Positions 35,592-44,388 of a stretch of DNA of 64,000 nt are shown here, in pieces (within the stretch, counting starts at the first letter, position 1; each line of letters starts with the position of its first letter). The notes beneath the pieces were generated by a model. It had not been told where the DNA came from. It saw nothing but the letters and a program-made list of their open reading frames with translations, and searched no databases. The DNA is from Rikenellaceae bacterium (GTDB lineage Bacteria; Bacteroidota; Bacteroidia; Bacteroidales; Rikenellaceae): the NCBI GenBank assembly GCA_015059955.1, contig SUZK01000008.1, positions 25,799 to 89,798 on the forward strand, given 5' to 3'. The position numbers and the translations under genes were made by a program.

Positions 35592-35604
35592 TTTCCAATG
35601 GAAA
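35592..35604. promoter_or_regulatory. Palindromic operator candidate
   Basis: TTTCCA-A-TGGAAA sits at the predicted transcription start, where a repressor would block initiation. Confidence 0.55.
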
Positions 35605-35646
35605 GTATTTTAAAATATATTATAATAAACAAATAGTAAGTTAGTT

Positions 35647-38115
35647 ATGGAGAGACAGGGAAGAGTGAGGCATCTGATTGTAGGTGGTGTGGCAGGTGGC
35701 GCTACGGCGGCAGCGCGAATAAGACGTAATGACGAGGCGGCAGAAATCATACTATTCGAAAAGGGCGAGTATATATCCTATGCAAATTGTGGGTTACCAT
35801 ACTACATAGGTGGCACGATTAAGGAGCGCGACTCATTGTTTGTACAGACGCCAGAGGCTTTCGGACAGAGATTTAATATTGATGTGCGCACGAAGAACGA
35901 GGTGATAGGGATTGATACAGAGCGAAAGCAGGTGACAGTCAGGGATAGCGACGATAGGGTATATACCGAGAGCTACGATAGACTTCTCTTATCCCCTGGA
36001 GCAACAGCTGTGAAGCCACCAATCAAAGGTATTGAGAGTGATGGTATATTCACACTGCGAAATGTCAATGATACAGACCGAATAAAGGAGTATATCACAA
36101 AACACCGTGTCAATAGAGCCGTAATTGTGGGTGGAGGCTTTATAGGTCTTGAAATGGCGGAAAATCTCCATATGGCAGGAGCAAAGGTGTCGGTTGTGGA
36201 GATGGCACCACAGGTGATGGCTCCGATAGACTTCTCGATGGCACAGATAGTACACGAACACCTTGTAACAAAGGGCGTTGAATTGCACTTGGAAGAGGGT
36301 GTTGTGGCGTTCGAGAGCCACGATGCGGAGATAGATGTTGTGCTAAGTTCGCAAAAGAGAATTACGGCCGACATCGTTATCCTCAGCATTGGAGTGCGCC
36401 CTGCAACAACCCTTGCGCGAGATGCTAAGATAGCGCTTGGCGAGGTGGGAGGCATACGTGTAGATGAGTTTATGCAGACCTCTGCTGATGGCGTCTATGC
36501 AGTAGGTGATGCGGTAGAATTTCAACATCCGCTACTTAACAAGCCATGGCTCAACCTCCTTGCAGGACCGGCAAATAGACAGGCACGAATAGCGGCTGAT
36601 AATATGGTATTTGGAAACCATATAGAGTACGAGGGCTCGATAGGTACTGCCATTGCTAAGGTGTTTGATATTACGGTTGCATCAACAGGAGTGCCTGCAA
36701 AGCGACTGAAAGAGTTGCATATTCCCTACTTAACTGCGACCATACACCCCAATTCGCACGCTCAGTACTATCCGGGAGCTATGCCCATGACAATAAAGGT
36801 CGTATTCTCGCCCGACAATGGTAAGTTGTTTGGTGCACAGATTGTTGGTGTGGATGGGGTAGATAAACGTATTGATAGCTACGCTATGGCTATAAAGCAG
36901 GGGTTGAGCATCACGTCACTGATGGAGATTGAACATGCGTATGCTCCACCATACTCATCGGCAAAAGACCCAGTAGCGATGAGTGCATATGTTGCAAATA
37001 ATATCTTGAACGGAAAGATGACACCTCTTTATTGGCGCGATTTGCTATCGGTTGCCAAGGAGGAGAGGACTCTTATTGATGTGCGAACCCCCGAAGAGTA
37101 TGCCTTGGGAACTATTGATGACGCCATAAATATTGAACTCGATAGTCTACGAGAGAGACTTGATGAGATACCACGCGATAAGCCTATATTCCTATTTTGT
37201 GGTGTCGGCCTGCGTGGATACCTCGCGTCAAATATCCTAAAGGCTAACGGCTACCACGACGTTCGAAACCTTATAGGCGGTATTCGTACATACAATATTG
37301 CGACAGCGCACTATACAAATGCGACACATAATGGCGGTAATGATGATGGCGCCAAGGAGCAAGTCTCTGCAAATGACAATGCTCAAAAGATGGTTGTCAA
37401 TGCATGCGGACTTCAGTGTCCAGGTCCGATACTGAGATTACGCGAGGGCGTATCGACACTTAAGGAGGGTGAGTGCATAGAGATTTTGGCTACCGACTCG
37501 GCATTTACTCGTGATGTCGAAGCGTGGTGCAACTCGACAGGCAACCGATTAGTTGCTAAAAGTTGCGACAAGGGCATATACCGAGCAGTAGTGCAGCGAG
37601 GCATAGATAGTAGTTGTGCCCCAACAGCGACACTCTCTGCTAAAAACGACGAGAAAACATTTATCATGTTTAGTGATGATCTTGACAAAACTTTAGCTAC
37701 CTTTGTGCTCGCAAATGGCGCTGCTGCCACGGGTAAGCGAGTTACCATATTCTTCACATTCTGGGGACTAAATGCTATAAAACGAGTAAATAAGCCCCGT
37801 GTAAAGAAGGATATATGGGGTAGGATGTTTGGCTGGATGCTACCATCTGACTCGCAAAAACTATCGCTATCGAAGTTCAATATGTTTGGACTTGGACGCA
37901 TAATGATGCGACATTTGATGAAGATAAAAGGGGTGGATTCGTTGGAGAATCTGCGCCAGCAGGCTCTCGACAATGGAGTAGAGTTTATCGCTTGCCAGAT
38001 GTCTATGGATGTAATGGGCATCAAACGCGAGGAACTGATTGATGAGGTAAGCGTTGGAGGCGTTGCTACATATATGGAACGCGCTGAAAAATCTTGCGTA
38101 AACCTATTTATATAG
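35647..38115 (+). CDS. CoA-disulfide reductase-rhodanese-TusA-DsrE fusion
   Basis: A four-part sulfur-handling protein of 822 residues. Residues about 8-455 are an FAD/NAD(P)H disulfide reductase of the CoA-disulfide reductase type: LIVGGVAGGATAAARIRR binds FAD, Cys48 in SYANCGLPYY is the single redox cysteine, AVIVGGGFIGLEMAE binds NAD(P)H. Residues about 465-555 are a rhodanese with the loop CGVGLRG. Residues about 575-645 are TusA-like (NACGLQCPGPILRLRE). The remainder resembles DsrE-type proteins. Together they could reduce a persulfide or polysulfide and pass sulfur between cysteines. The operator-like palindromes and the MarR gene downstream suggest control by a redox or sulfur signal. 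Confidence 0.88.
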   Translation: MERQGRVRHLIVGGVAGGATAAARIRRNDEAAEIILFEKGEYISYANCGLPYYIGGTIKERDSLFVQTPEAFGQRFNIDVRTKNEVIGIDTERKQVTVRDSDDRVYTESYDRLLLSPGATAVKPPIKGIESDGIFTLRNVNDTDRIKEYITKHRVNRAVIVGGGFIGLEMAENLHMAGAKVSVVEMAPQVMAPIDFSMAQIVHEHLVTKGVELHLEEGVVAFESHDAEIDVVLSSQKRITADIVILSIGVRPATTLARDAKIALGEVGGIRVDEFMQTSADGVYAVGDAVEFQHPLLNKPWLNLLAGPANRQARIAADNMVFGNHIEYEGSIGTAIAKVFDITVASTGVPAKRLKELHIPYLTATIHPNSHAQYYPGAMPMTIKVVFSPDNGKLFGAQIVGVDGVDKRIDSYAMAIKQGLSITSLMEIEHAYAPPYSSAKDPVAMSAYVANNILNGKMTPLYWRDLLSVAKEERTLIDVRTPEEYALGTIDDAINIELDSLRERLDEIPRDKPIFLFCGVGLRGYLASNILKANGYHDVRNLIGGIRTYNIATAHYTNATHNGGNDDGAKEQVSANDNAQKMVVNACGLQCPGPILRLREGVSTLKEGECIEILATDSAFTRDVEAWCNSTGNRLVAKSCDKGIYRAVVQRGIDSSCAPTATLSAKNDEKTFIMFSDDLDKTLATFVLANGAAATGKRVTIFFTFWGLNAIKRVNKPRVKKDIWGRMFGWMLPSDSQKLSLSKFNMFGLGRIMMRHLMKIKGVDSLENLRQQALDNGVEFIACQMSMDVMGIKREELIDEVSVGGVATYMERAEKSCVNLFI

Positions 38116-38118
38116 TGT

Positions 38119-38131
38119 ATTCCATCGGAAA
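38119..38131. promoter_or_regulatory. Operator-like site before the MarR gene
   Basis: ATTCCATCGGAAA matches 10 of 13 positions of the palindrome TTTCCAATGGAAA ahead of the reductase gene; it may allow autoregulation. Confidence 0.4.
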
Positions 38132-38200
38132 GGTCGAGATAACTATGCAACCGTATGAGAGAGCTAATTATATTTACCCACACCACAAGAAGTTAGTAGT

Positions 38201-38563
38201 ATGGAAAAGGTGAAATGTATATGCGTGATGCGTGATATAGTATCAGCTATGTCAGAGCTTGAGAACAGAATAATCGACCAACTCGGCCTTACGCTTAATG
38301 AGGCAATGACGCTATGCGCAATTGGGGAGCATAGCGTCGCCGCCTCAATTGTAGCTGAACGCACAGGGATGCGAGCGTCTCACTGCTCGAAGATAATATC
38401 GGCATTGGAGAGACGAAAGTTAGTGTGTCGAAGAATAGATAAACACGATAAGCGACAGATAAACATTACGCTTACGCATGAGGGTAGAGAGAGACTAAGC
38501 GCACTAAAAGAGTACCAAATAGTCGTTCCAGAAATACTTGCTCCCGTGTTTGATAACTATTAG
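38201..38563 (+). CDS. MarR-family transcriptional regulator
   Basis: A 120-residue winged-helix regulator. The DNA-binding part is HSVAASIVAERTGMRASHCS followed by KIISALERRKLVCRRID and the wing DKRQINITLTHEGRERL. Cys6 and Cys8 (KCICVM) in the dimerisation helix could act as redox sensors, as in some MarR proteins; this is inference. It follows the CoA-disulfide reductase gene by 85 bases, which contain a sequence like the operators in front of that gene. A terminator follows. Confidence 0.82.
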   Translation: MEKVKCICVMRDIVSAMSELENRIIDQLGLTLNEAMTLCAIGEHSVAASIVAERTGMRASHCSKIISALERRKLVCRRIDKHDKRQINITLTHEGRERLSALKEYQIVVPEILAPVFDNY

Positions 38564-38576
38564 CAGAGGTATAGAT

Positions 38577-38612
38577 AGGGAATGACTAATAAGTAAATTA
38601 GCCATCCCCACT
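38577..38612 (+). terminator. Terminator after the MarR gene
   Basis: GGG-ATG-CTAAT pairs with ATTAG-CAT-CCC across two mismatches, followed by CTCTTTTATT; flanking AGCAGAG/CTCTGCT may extend it. Confidence 0.5.
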
Positions 38613-38652
38613 CTTTTATTCAGCTCCTATCTCTGCTCTTCTCTCGATACTC

Positions 38653-39108
38653 CTACTTCGCACCATCATACGTCACAGGGTACTCACCGCACATAAAGTC
38701 GAGTGTAAACGAGGTGTCGGTAATTATACCCGTTAGATTGGTGATTGTATACTTCTCGAATGGGCCACCCATGGCGTATGGCACAATATCGTCGCCCGTA
38801 ATGGTGTAGCTGCCATTAACCTCGGTATAATTAACGCCCTCGACAACCATGTCGAGCTTTATAGGCATGCCGTTAGCGAACTTCACCTTGTACATCACAA
38901 AGTTGAGTTTATCGCCCTTAATCTCGTAGTCCACCTCGACATCCTCTTGTGTATAGAGGGTGCCATCGTTTTGGTCGACGGTCATCGACCCCTTGTAGCA
39001 CTTCGACTCATCGGGGTTGTTTGGTAGGTCGTTGTTATTGCCATTCTCACACGCGGTGGTGAGCATCACTGCGCACAATGCGCTGAATAATAGATTGATA
39101 TACTTCAT
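38653..39108 (-). CDS. Lipoprotein, calycin-like
   Basis: A 151-residue lipoprotein with signal peptide and lipobox ending at Cys20 (LTTACENG). The mature part has alternating beta strands (VEVDYEIKGDKLNFVMYKV, YTEVNGSYTITGDDI) like the calycin-like lipoproteins of Bacteroidota. It starts 4 bases after the TonB receptor stop and so is co-expressed with it. It may be a surface partner that hands ligand to the receptor, but the ligand is unknown. Confidence 0.75.
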   Translation of the reverse strand: MKYINLLFSALCAVMLTTACENGNNNDLPNNPDESKCYKGSMTVDQNDGTLYTQEDVEVDYEIKGDKLNFVMYKVKFANGMPIKLDMVVEGVNYTEVNGSYTITGDDIVPYAMGGPFEKYTITNLTGIITDTSFTLDFMCGEYPVTYDGAK

Positions 39109-39111
39109 AAC

Positions 39112-41361
39112 TTAAAGATTGAAATTAACTCTTATTCCTGCGTGTATAGGTGCCCCCTTCGAGAAGAACTCCTTGCCCACGGACTTGAAATAGAAGACGT
39201 CATAATCGCTATTCGACAGGTTTCTGCCCCATAGGGTTACTGTCGCCTTGTCGAAGCGTAGCGATAGCTGCGCGCCAAGGAGCGAGTATAGTGGTTGCGA
39301 GAGGGTGTTGCTCTCGTTCCAGTAGATGCGTCCTACGCCTCGCCAGTCGGCAGCAAGTGTGATATCGCGTAGCGCACGGTAGTCGACATCGAAGGTGTAG
39401 CCCACCATCACGTTTATCGTGTTCTGCGGAGCGTAGGGGAGGTAGTTGCCGCTATGGTCGGCGGTGCCATCGTCGTACTTGCGGAACGTGGCGTTGGTAT
39501 AGCCATAGTCGACACTCGCGCTGAGGCCCTTATATCGGTAGTTGGCCGATAGCTCCACGCCGAAGCTTCGGGCACGTGCAGCGTTCGACATCATACGGCC
39601 TGTGCTGTTGCCCTTGGGTAGTACGGTCACCTGCTGGTCGAAGCACTCTATCCAGAAGAGCGCACCATCTATGGATAGCCCATCTGCGGGCGATAGGTGT
39701 GTGCCTATCTCGAAATTCCAGCTTGTCTCGGGCTTATATCGTGTTGCCGAGGCACTGTCGTATGTCGTAGTCGTTGCCGACGAATCAAGTTCTATGCCAA
39801 GCGCACCCATCATCTCGTTCATCATCTTTACTTGCAGAATGTCCGAGAATATCTGCGTGTTGAAGCCTCCCGACTTGTAGCCGCGAGTGATGGTGGCGTA
39901 GATATTGCCCTTGCTCAGGTCGTAGCGCAAGGCAATCTTGGGCAGTACCTCAAAGAATGTCTGACGCTCACGCCCCTTGAATTCGGTATATAGATCCTTG
40001 TAGTCGCTCATCGTGAGGTCAAAACGATAAGGTATCGACGTGTTGGAGTTGTAACTCATAGACGTATGCTCCATGTCGACGCGTATGCCTGCCGTAAGGT
40101 GCCAACGGCCGAGGTCGAGGGTCGACTGATGATATAAAGCGGCGCCGTAGGTAGGGATGCGGAAATCGCTGTTTATAACAAAGTTGTCGCAGCCGAATGT
40201 CATATTGTTTTCGGGGAATACCGTGTGTAGTCCCTTGTTTATATTACCCAATATAAGGTCGTTGATACCATCCTCCTTGAATGTCACGGGCGAGGACATA
40301 TCGAGCCACTTGGCGAAGACGAATGCTCCCGACAACCACTGCCAACGGCTGTTGTTTGGTGCGTTGCGGATGACGATATCCTCAGTTATGGAGTGCTCCC
40401 TCTGTCGCTGCTGCATGGTAAACATCGACTTAGGGCTAAAATCTTGGTCGAGAGTCATCTTATCGCCAAGATAGCCATACGAGGTGACGCTCGTGAGGTT
40501 AATCTTCTCGCCGCGATACTTCGCAACAAAGCCCTCGCTAATGGTCAGTCGCTCGTAGCCTGAAGGGTCGTTATAGGCGATAGCGCCGTAGCTCCCCGTA
40601 ACAGGGTCGTAGGGGTGGTAGGCGTAGCCGCCCTCGTTCGTATATCCCGCTGTGAGCGAGTTGTCGAGACTCCATCTGTCGTTGACTACCCACTGCATAC
40701 GCAGGCGTAGCGAGGCGTTGTCGCCCTTGTCGCACATCTCGTCGCGGTATGTGTTGCGAAAGAAGCCTCCGCTATGCGCATAGCCCGCAGCCACAGATAT
40801 GCCAAAGCGCTCGGTGGGCTTGGCGTAGTATGCAGCTGAGGCGCGGTAGGAGCTTACTGTTGAGTATTCGGCCATGGCGCGCACACCTTGATACATCATT
40901 GGCGAAAGGGTGGTTACGTTCATCACACCTCCCGACGTGTTACGGCCATAGAGTGTACCCTGAGGGCCGCGCAATAGCTCGATGTGGCGTATGTCGTAGA
41001 AGTCGAAATCGTAGCCATTCTTATTCATCACAGGTATCTCGTCAATGGTCATACCCATCACTGGCTGGTCGATGCGTGAGCCGAAGCCGCGTATATATAT
41101 TGACGATGTGATGCTTGAGCCGTAGTCGGGCTGGTAGAAGTTGGGGGCGATGGTTGATAGCTCCTTGGCAGACGATATGCCGCGCATCTCTATCTTGCCC
41201 ATATTAAGTGCGGTGGTAGATATTGGCTGAGTGTGTGAGTCGCCACTCTTTGTGGATGCAACGACCTCCACTCCATCGACATGGTAGAGTGTTATCGTCT
41301 CCTCCTGAGCATATGCTCCTACGGCGCAGAGCATAACGAGTATTGTTATTAGCCTTTTCAC
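39112..41361 (-). CDS. TonB-dependent outer-membrane receptor
   Basis: A 749-residue receptor: signal peptide (KRLITILVMLCAVGAYAQ), plug domain (about residues 45-150, with IYIRGFGSRI and RGPQGTLYGRNTSGG), then a 22-strand-type barrel ending with an aromatic-poor but typical final strand (HAGIRVNFNL). No SusD or carboxypeptidase-like N-domain, so it resembles siderophore, haem or vitamin receptors. The GTG at 41361 is preferred as start because a TATCTTTG box ends 4 bases before it and the signal peptide begins there; an upstream ATG at 41403 lies inside a terminator. It forms an operon with the lipoprotein gene. Confidence 0.9.
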   Translation of the reverse strand: MKRLITILVMLCAVGAYAQEETITLYHVDGVEVVASTKSGDSHTQPISTTALNMGKIEMRGISSAKELSTIAPNFYQPDYGSSITSSIYIRGFGSRIDQPVMGMTIDEIPVMNKNGYDFDFYDIRHIELLRGPQGTLYGRNTSGGVMNVTTLSPMMYQGVRAMAEYSTVSSYRASAAYYAKPTERFGISVAAGYAHSGGFFRNTYRDEMCDKGDNASLRLRMQWVVNDRWSLDNSLTAGYTNEGGYAYHPYDPVTGSYGAIAYNDPSGYERLTISEGFVAKYRGEKINLTSVTSYGYLGDKMTLDQDFSPKSMFTMQQRQREHSITEDIVIRNAPNNSRWQWLSGAFVFAKWLDMSSPVTFKEDGINDLILGNINKGLHTVFPENNMTFGCDNFVINSDFRIPTYGAALYHQSTLDLGRWHLTAGIRVDMEHTSMSYNSNTSIPYRFDLTMSDYKDLYTEFKGRERQTFFEVLPKIALRYDLSKGNIYATITRGYKSGGFNTQIFSDILQVKMMNEMMGALGIELDSSATTTTYDSASATRYKPETSWNFEIGTHLSPADGLSIDGALFWIECFDQQVTVLPKGNSTGRMMSNAARARSFGVELSANYRYKGLSASVDYGYTNATFRKYDDGTADHSGNYLPYAPQNTINVMVGYTFDVDYRALRDITLAADWRGVGRIYWNESNTLSQPLYSLLGAQLSLRFDKATVTLWGRNLSNSDYDVFYFKSVGKEFFSKGAPIHAGIRVNFNL

Positions 41362-41365
41362 GCTG

Positions 41366-41373
41366 CAAAGATA
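41366..41373 (-). promoter_or_regulatory. -7 box abutting the TonB receptor start
   Basis: TATCTTTG on the minus strand, 4 bases before the GTG; TTG lies 20 bases upstream of the box. Confidence 0.55.
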
Positions 41374-41394
41374 CCTTATATATATAATGCAAAC

Positions 41395-41414
41395 AACCCC
41401 CATTTGTGGGGGTT
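41395..41414 (-). terminator. ffh terminator
   Basis: AACCCCCA/TGGGGGTT, an 8-bp stem with a 4-base loop, followed by GTTT on the minus strand. It overlaps the upstream part of the TonB receptor promoter. Confidence 0.7.
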
Positions 41415-41444
41415 ATTTACTCTTCTGGGCTCACTTCGTGGCCA

Positions 41445-42779
41445 TTATCGGCGACGCATGCCACGCATATTCTGCATCTGCTGCTTGAATCCGCCATTAG
41501 CTACGCTTCGCATCATCTTGCGCGTATCCTCAAACTGCTTCATAAGGCGGTTTACCTCAGCAATGGTAGTACCCGAGCCCTTGGCGATACGCTCACGACG
41601 ACGAGCATTGATAATCTCGGGGTTCTCCCTCTCAGCAGGGGTCATCGAGTTGATGATGGCCTCGGTGTGCTTGAAGGCATCCTCTGGGATGTCTACATCC
41701 TTTAACGCCTTGCCCATGCCTGGTATCATCGAAGCAAGGTCCTTGAGGTTGCCCATCTTCTTGATTTGTGCTATCTGGTCGCGGAAGTCGTTGAAGTTGA
41801 ACTGGTTCTTGATAAGCTTCTTCTTGAGCTTACGTGCCTGCTCCTCGTCGAACTGCTCCTGAGCGCGCTCCACGAGCGATACTACATCACCCATGCCCAA
41901 GATACGGTCGGCCATACGCTCAGGGTGGAATACCTGCAAAGCATCCATCTTCTCGCCTGACGAGATAAACTTCAAAGGCTTATCTACAACCGAGCGGATA
42001 GAGATGGCAGCACCGCCGCGTGTATCACCATCGAGCTTGGTGAGTACCACGCCGTCGAAGTCGAGGCGGTCGTTGAACTCCTTAGCCGTGTTCACAGCAT
42101 CCTGACCAGTCATCGAGTCGACAACGAAGAGTGTCTCCGATGGCTTTACAGCAGCCTTTATTGCGGTTATCTCCTGCATCATAGCCTCGTCAACAGCCAA
42201 ACGACCTGCCGTATCGACAATCACGGTGTTGTATGACTTCTGACGTGCATATTTGATGGCGTTCTCGGCAATCTCCACAGGGTTCTTGTTGCCCTCCTCG
42301 GTATATACCTCGACGCCTACTGTCTGACCCAAAATCTTAAGCTGGTCGATAGCCGCAGGACGGTAAACGTCACCAGCAACCAAGAGAACCTGACGGCCCT
42401 TCTTGCTCTTTATGTGAGCTGCGAGCTTACCTGAGAATGTTGTCTTACCAGAACCCTGAAGACCAGCGATAAGGATGACGGCGGGGCTGCCCTCAAGCTT
42501 GATGTCAGTAGCTGTACCACCCATAAGTGCTGCGAGCTCATCGCGCACAATCTTGGTCATCATCTGTCCAGGCTTCACCGAACGCAATACATCCTGACCC
42601 AGCGCCTTCTGCTTCACCTCGTCGGTAAAGCTCTTGGCGACCTTATAGTTGACGTCGGCGTCGATAAGGGCACGACGTATCTCCTTGAGGGTCTCGGCAA
42701 CGTTAATCTCGGTAATTCGGCCCTCGCCCTTCAAAATCTTAAACGATCGTTCAAGTTTCTCGGTTAGATTTTCAAACAT
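41445..42779 (-). CDS. ffh: Signal recognition particle protein Ffh
   Basis: GTPase that binds signal sequences and 4.5S RNA and targets ribosomes to the inner membrane. The 444 residues show the N domain, the G domain (GLQGSGKTTFSGKLA, VDTAGRLA, LTKLDGD) and a methionine-rich M domain near the C-terminus (MIPGMGKAL, RMRRR-like basic end). A TATCTTTG promoter lies 40 bases upstream. Confidence 0.97.
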   Translation of the reverse strand: MFENLTEKLERSFKILKGEGRITEINVAETLKEIRRALIDADVNYKVAKSFTDEVKQKALGQDVLRSVKPGQMMTKIVRDELAALMGGTATDIKLEGSPAVILIAGLQGSGKTTFSGKLAAHIKSKKGRQVLLVAGDVYRPAAIDQLKILGQTVGVEVYTEEGNKNPVEIAENAIKYARQKSYNTVIVDTAGRLAVDEAMMQEITAIKAAVKPSETLFVVDSMTGQDAVNTAKEFNDRLDFDGVVLTKLDGDTRGGAAISIRSVVDKPLKFISSGEKMDALQVFHPERMADRILGMGDVVSLVERAQEQFDEEQARKLKKKLIKNQFNFNDFRDQIAQIKKMGNLKDLASMIPGMGKALKDVDIPEDAFKHTEAIINSMTPAERENPEIINARRRERIAKGSGTTIAEVNRLMKQFEDTRKMMRSVANGGFKQQMQNMRGMRRR

Positions 42780-42819
42780 AGTCTATCTATTTCTTTAATT
42801 ATTTCGCGTTATTGGCGTG

Positions 42820-42827
42820 CAAAGATA
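42820..42827 (-). promoter_or_regulatory. -7 promoter box of ffh
   Basis: TATCTTTG on the minus strand. Confidence 0.6.
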
Positions 42828-42838
42828 TAGAATATATC

Positions 42839-44341
42839 TTAATTTTCCAACTCCCACACCGCTTTATACCAGCTTGTCTTGCGCCAGCCTTTAGGATATG
42901 CCTCACTTGGTGCAGAGGTCGTCACACCTGTGTATACATCTAAGTTGATGTTGTATGTGCCATACGAGCCATATGCCGAGTAGAATGTCGGTAGCGAATA
43001 GGTCGCAACTACACTCTTCGCCATCTGCTCATTAAATGCCTTGAGCGCATCTTTGTCGGTGGCTACCGTCTTCACCCATTGACCAAAGTCGTAGAAGTGG
43101 TGTGTAGCCTGACCCTCGTAGGTTTGGAGTGCATCAATATCAATATCGTCGTTGCTCTTTGCACTCTTAACTACCTCCTTTGTTGCCTCTGCAAGAGCCT
43201 CAATCTCAGAGCAGTTAAATACTGTAATTGAACCACAACGTGAACTACCAGTGTACTCATCTTTATAGAATTTGTAGTAGCTCTCAGCAGCGCCCTCATA
43301 GTCTGTTGTCATGCCCTCATTCTCGAAGAGGTAGGGTAGTGTGCGGTGATAGGGGAAGCCTTTACCCATAATCTCGCATGGCGACGCGATGATGTAGTTT
43401 GCCGCGTTGCGTAGCTCGTAGATAGCCTCGATGTTTGCCATAAAGCAGGCATCGAAGAGTATGTAGTCAAGCTCCACGCCCGACTTCTCGATACCCTCGG
43501 CCAACTCGTCGATATTTACCTGCACGTTGCTCTCACCAAAGGCACGTGTGACCTCAGCGCCTGCTGCTGGCATCCATGGGTTGTAGCCAACACTTAGGGC
43601 GCTAATATCCTTGTCGTTATTGATAATCTCACGTGTTATCCACCCTTGGCCATGACCTGCGATAACAATACCGTAGCGCTTAGCAGGGGCTAACTCGGCC
43701 ATCTTGCTGATATACCCGCCCATCTCGTCGGGTGTGATAATCTCGTTGGTGTTCAGCGTTATCTCCTCGATGCGCTGCTCTATACACTCGCCACCATCCA
43801 CATCGTAGCACAACTCGCTGATATATGCCTTATCCTTACTCTCCTGTCTGAAGATTATCACTCGGTTATTGTTGCCCAAGATGCCCTCATTTATGGCTGC
43901 TACTGCATCTTCGATATTTGTTTTGAAGTAACGACCGAGGCTTGTGCCAAAGAAGTAGAACATCAGCGTATGGTTGGCCTCAGCGGGGGGCGTGCCATAC
44001 TGCACAAGGGTGAACTTCGCTGTCACACAGCTCGGTGCCGATATGGTAATCTCTGCCGAGCGGTTCTCTCCCTCGTTATTTGCGACGTGTAGTCTTACTT
44101 GACCTATGGTTGAGCAGTCGCTGACCGTAACCCAATCCTCGCTGCTCGTTACGCTAAACTTAGTGTCGGAGTTTAGGATGTTCTCATGCACATAATACTT
44201 TATATCGACATCCTGCTCCGCGGAGGTGCACAGGTGTTTGTCATCGACTTTTATTGCATATAGTGTCTTGCTCTGCCTCTCGCATGAGCCGAGTCCTATG
44301 AGGGCTATGATAGAGATTACGAATAGATAAAAATGCTTCAT
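42839..44341 (-). CDS. Clostripain-family (C11) cysteine peptidase, BACON-bearing lipoprotein
   Basis: A 500-residue surface or periplasmic lipoprotein (lipobox Cys20 in GLGSCER). Residues about 30-115 form a BACON-like domain (EDWVTVSDCSTIGQVRLHVA, ENRSAEITI). The rest is a C11 peptidase with the catalytic His in GIVIAGHGQGW and Cys in YILFDACFMANIEA. Relatives cleave after Arg or Lys and are common in gut Bacteroidota; the substrate here is unknown. A TATCTTTG box is 16 bases upstream; stands alone. Confidence 0.88.
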   Translation of the reverse strand: MKHFYLFVISIIALIGLGSCERQSKTLYAIKVDDKHLCTSAEQDVDIKYYVHENILNSDTKFSVTSSEDWVTVSDCSTIGQVRLHVANNEGENRSAEITISAPSCVTAKFTLVQYGTPPAEANHTLMFYFFGTSLGRYFKTNIEDAVAAINEGILGNNNRVIIFRQESKDKAYISELCYDVDGGECIEQRIEEITLNTNEIITPDEMGGYISKMAELAPAKRYGIVIAGHGQGWITREIINNDKDISALSVGYNPWMPAAGAEVTRAFGESNVQVNIDELAEGIEKSGVELDYILFDACFMANIEAIYELRNAANYIIASPCEIMGKGFPYHRTLPYLFENEGMTTDYEGAAESYYKFYKDEYTGSSRCGSITVFNCSEIEALAEATKEVVKSAKSNDDIDIDALQTYEGQATHHFYDFGQWVKTVATDKDALKAFNEQMAKSVVATYSLPTFYSAYGSYGTYNINLDVYTGVTTSAPSEAYPKGWRKTSWYKAVWELEN

Positions 44342-44357
44342 TACTTAAAAATTTGGG

Positions 44358-44365
44358 CAAAGATA
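44358..44365 (-). promoter_or_regulatory. -7 promoter box of the C11 peptidase gene
   Basis: TATCTTTG on the minus strand, 16 bases before the ATG. Confidence 0.6.
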
Positions 44366-44388
44366 AGAAATAATTATCAATGTGCCAA

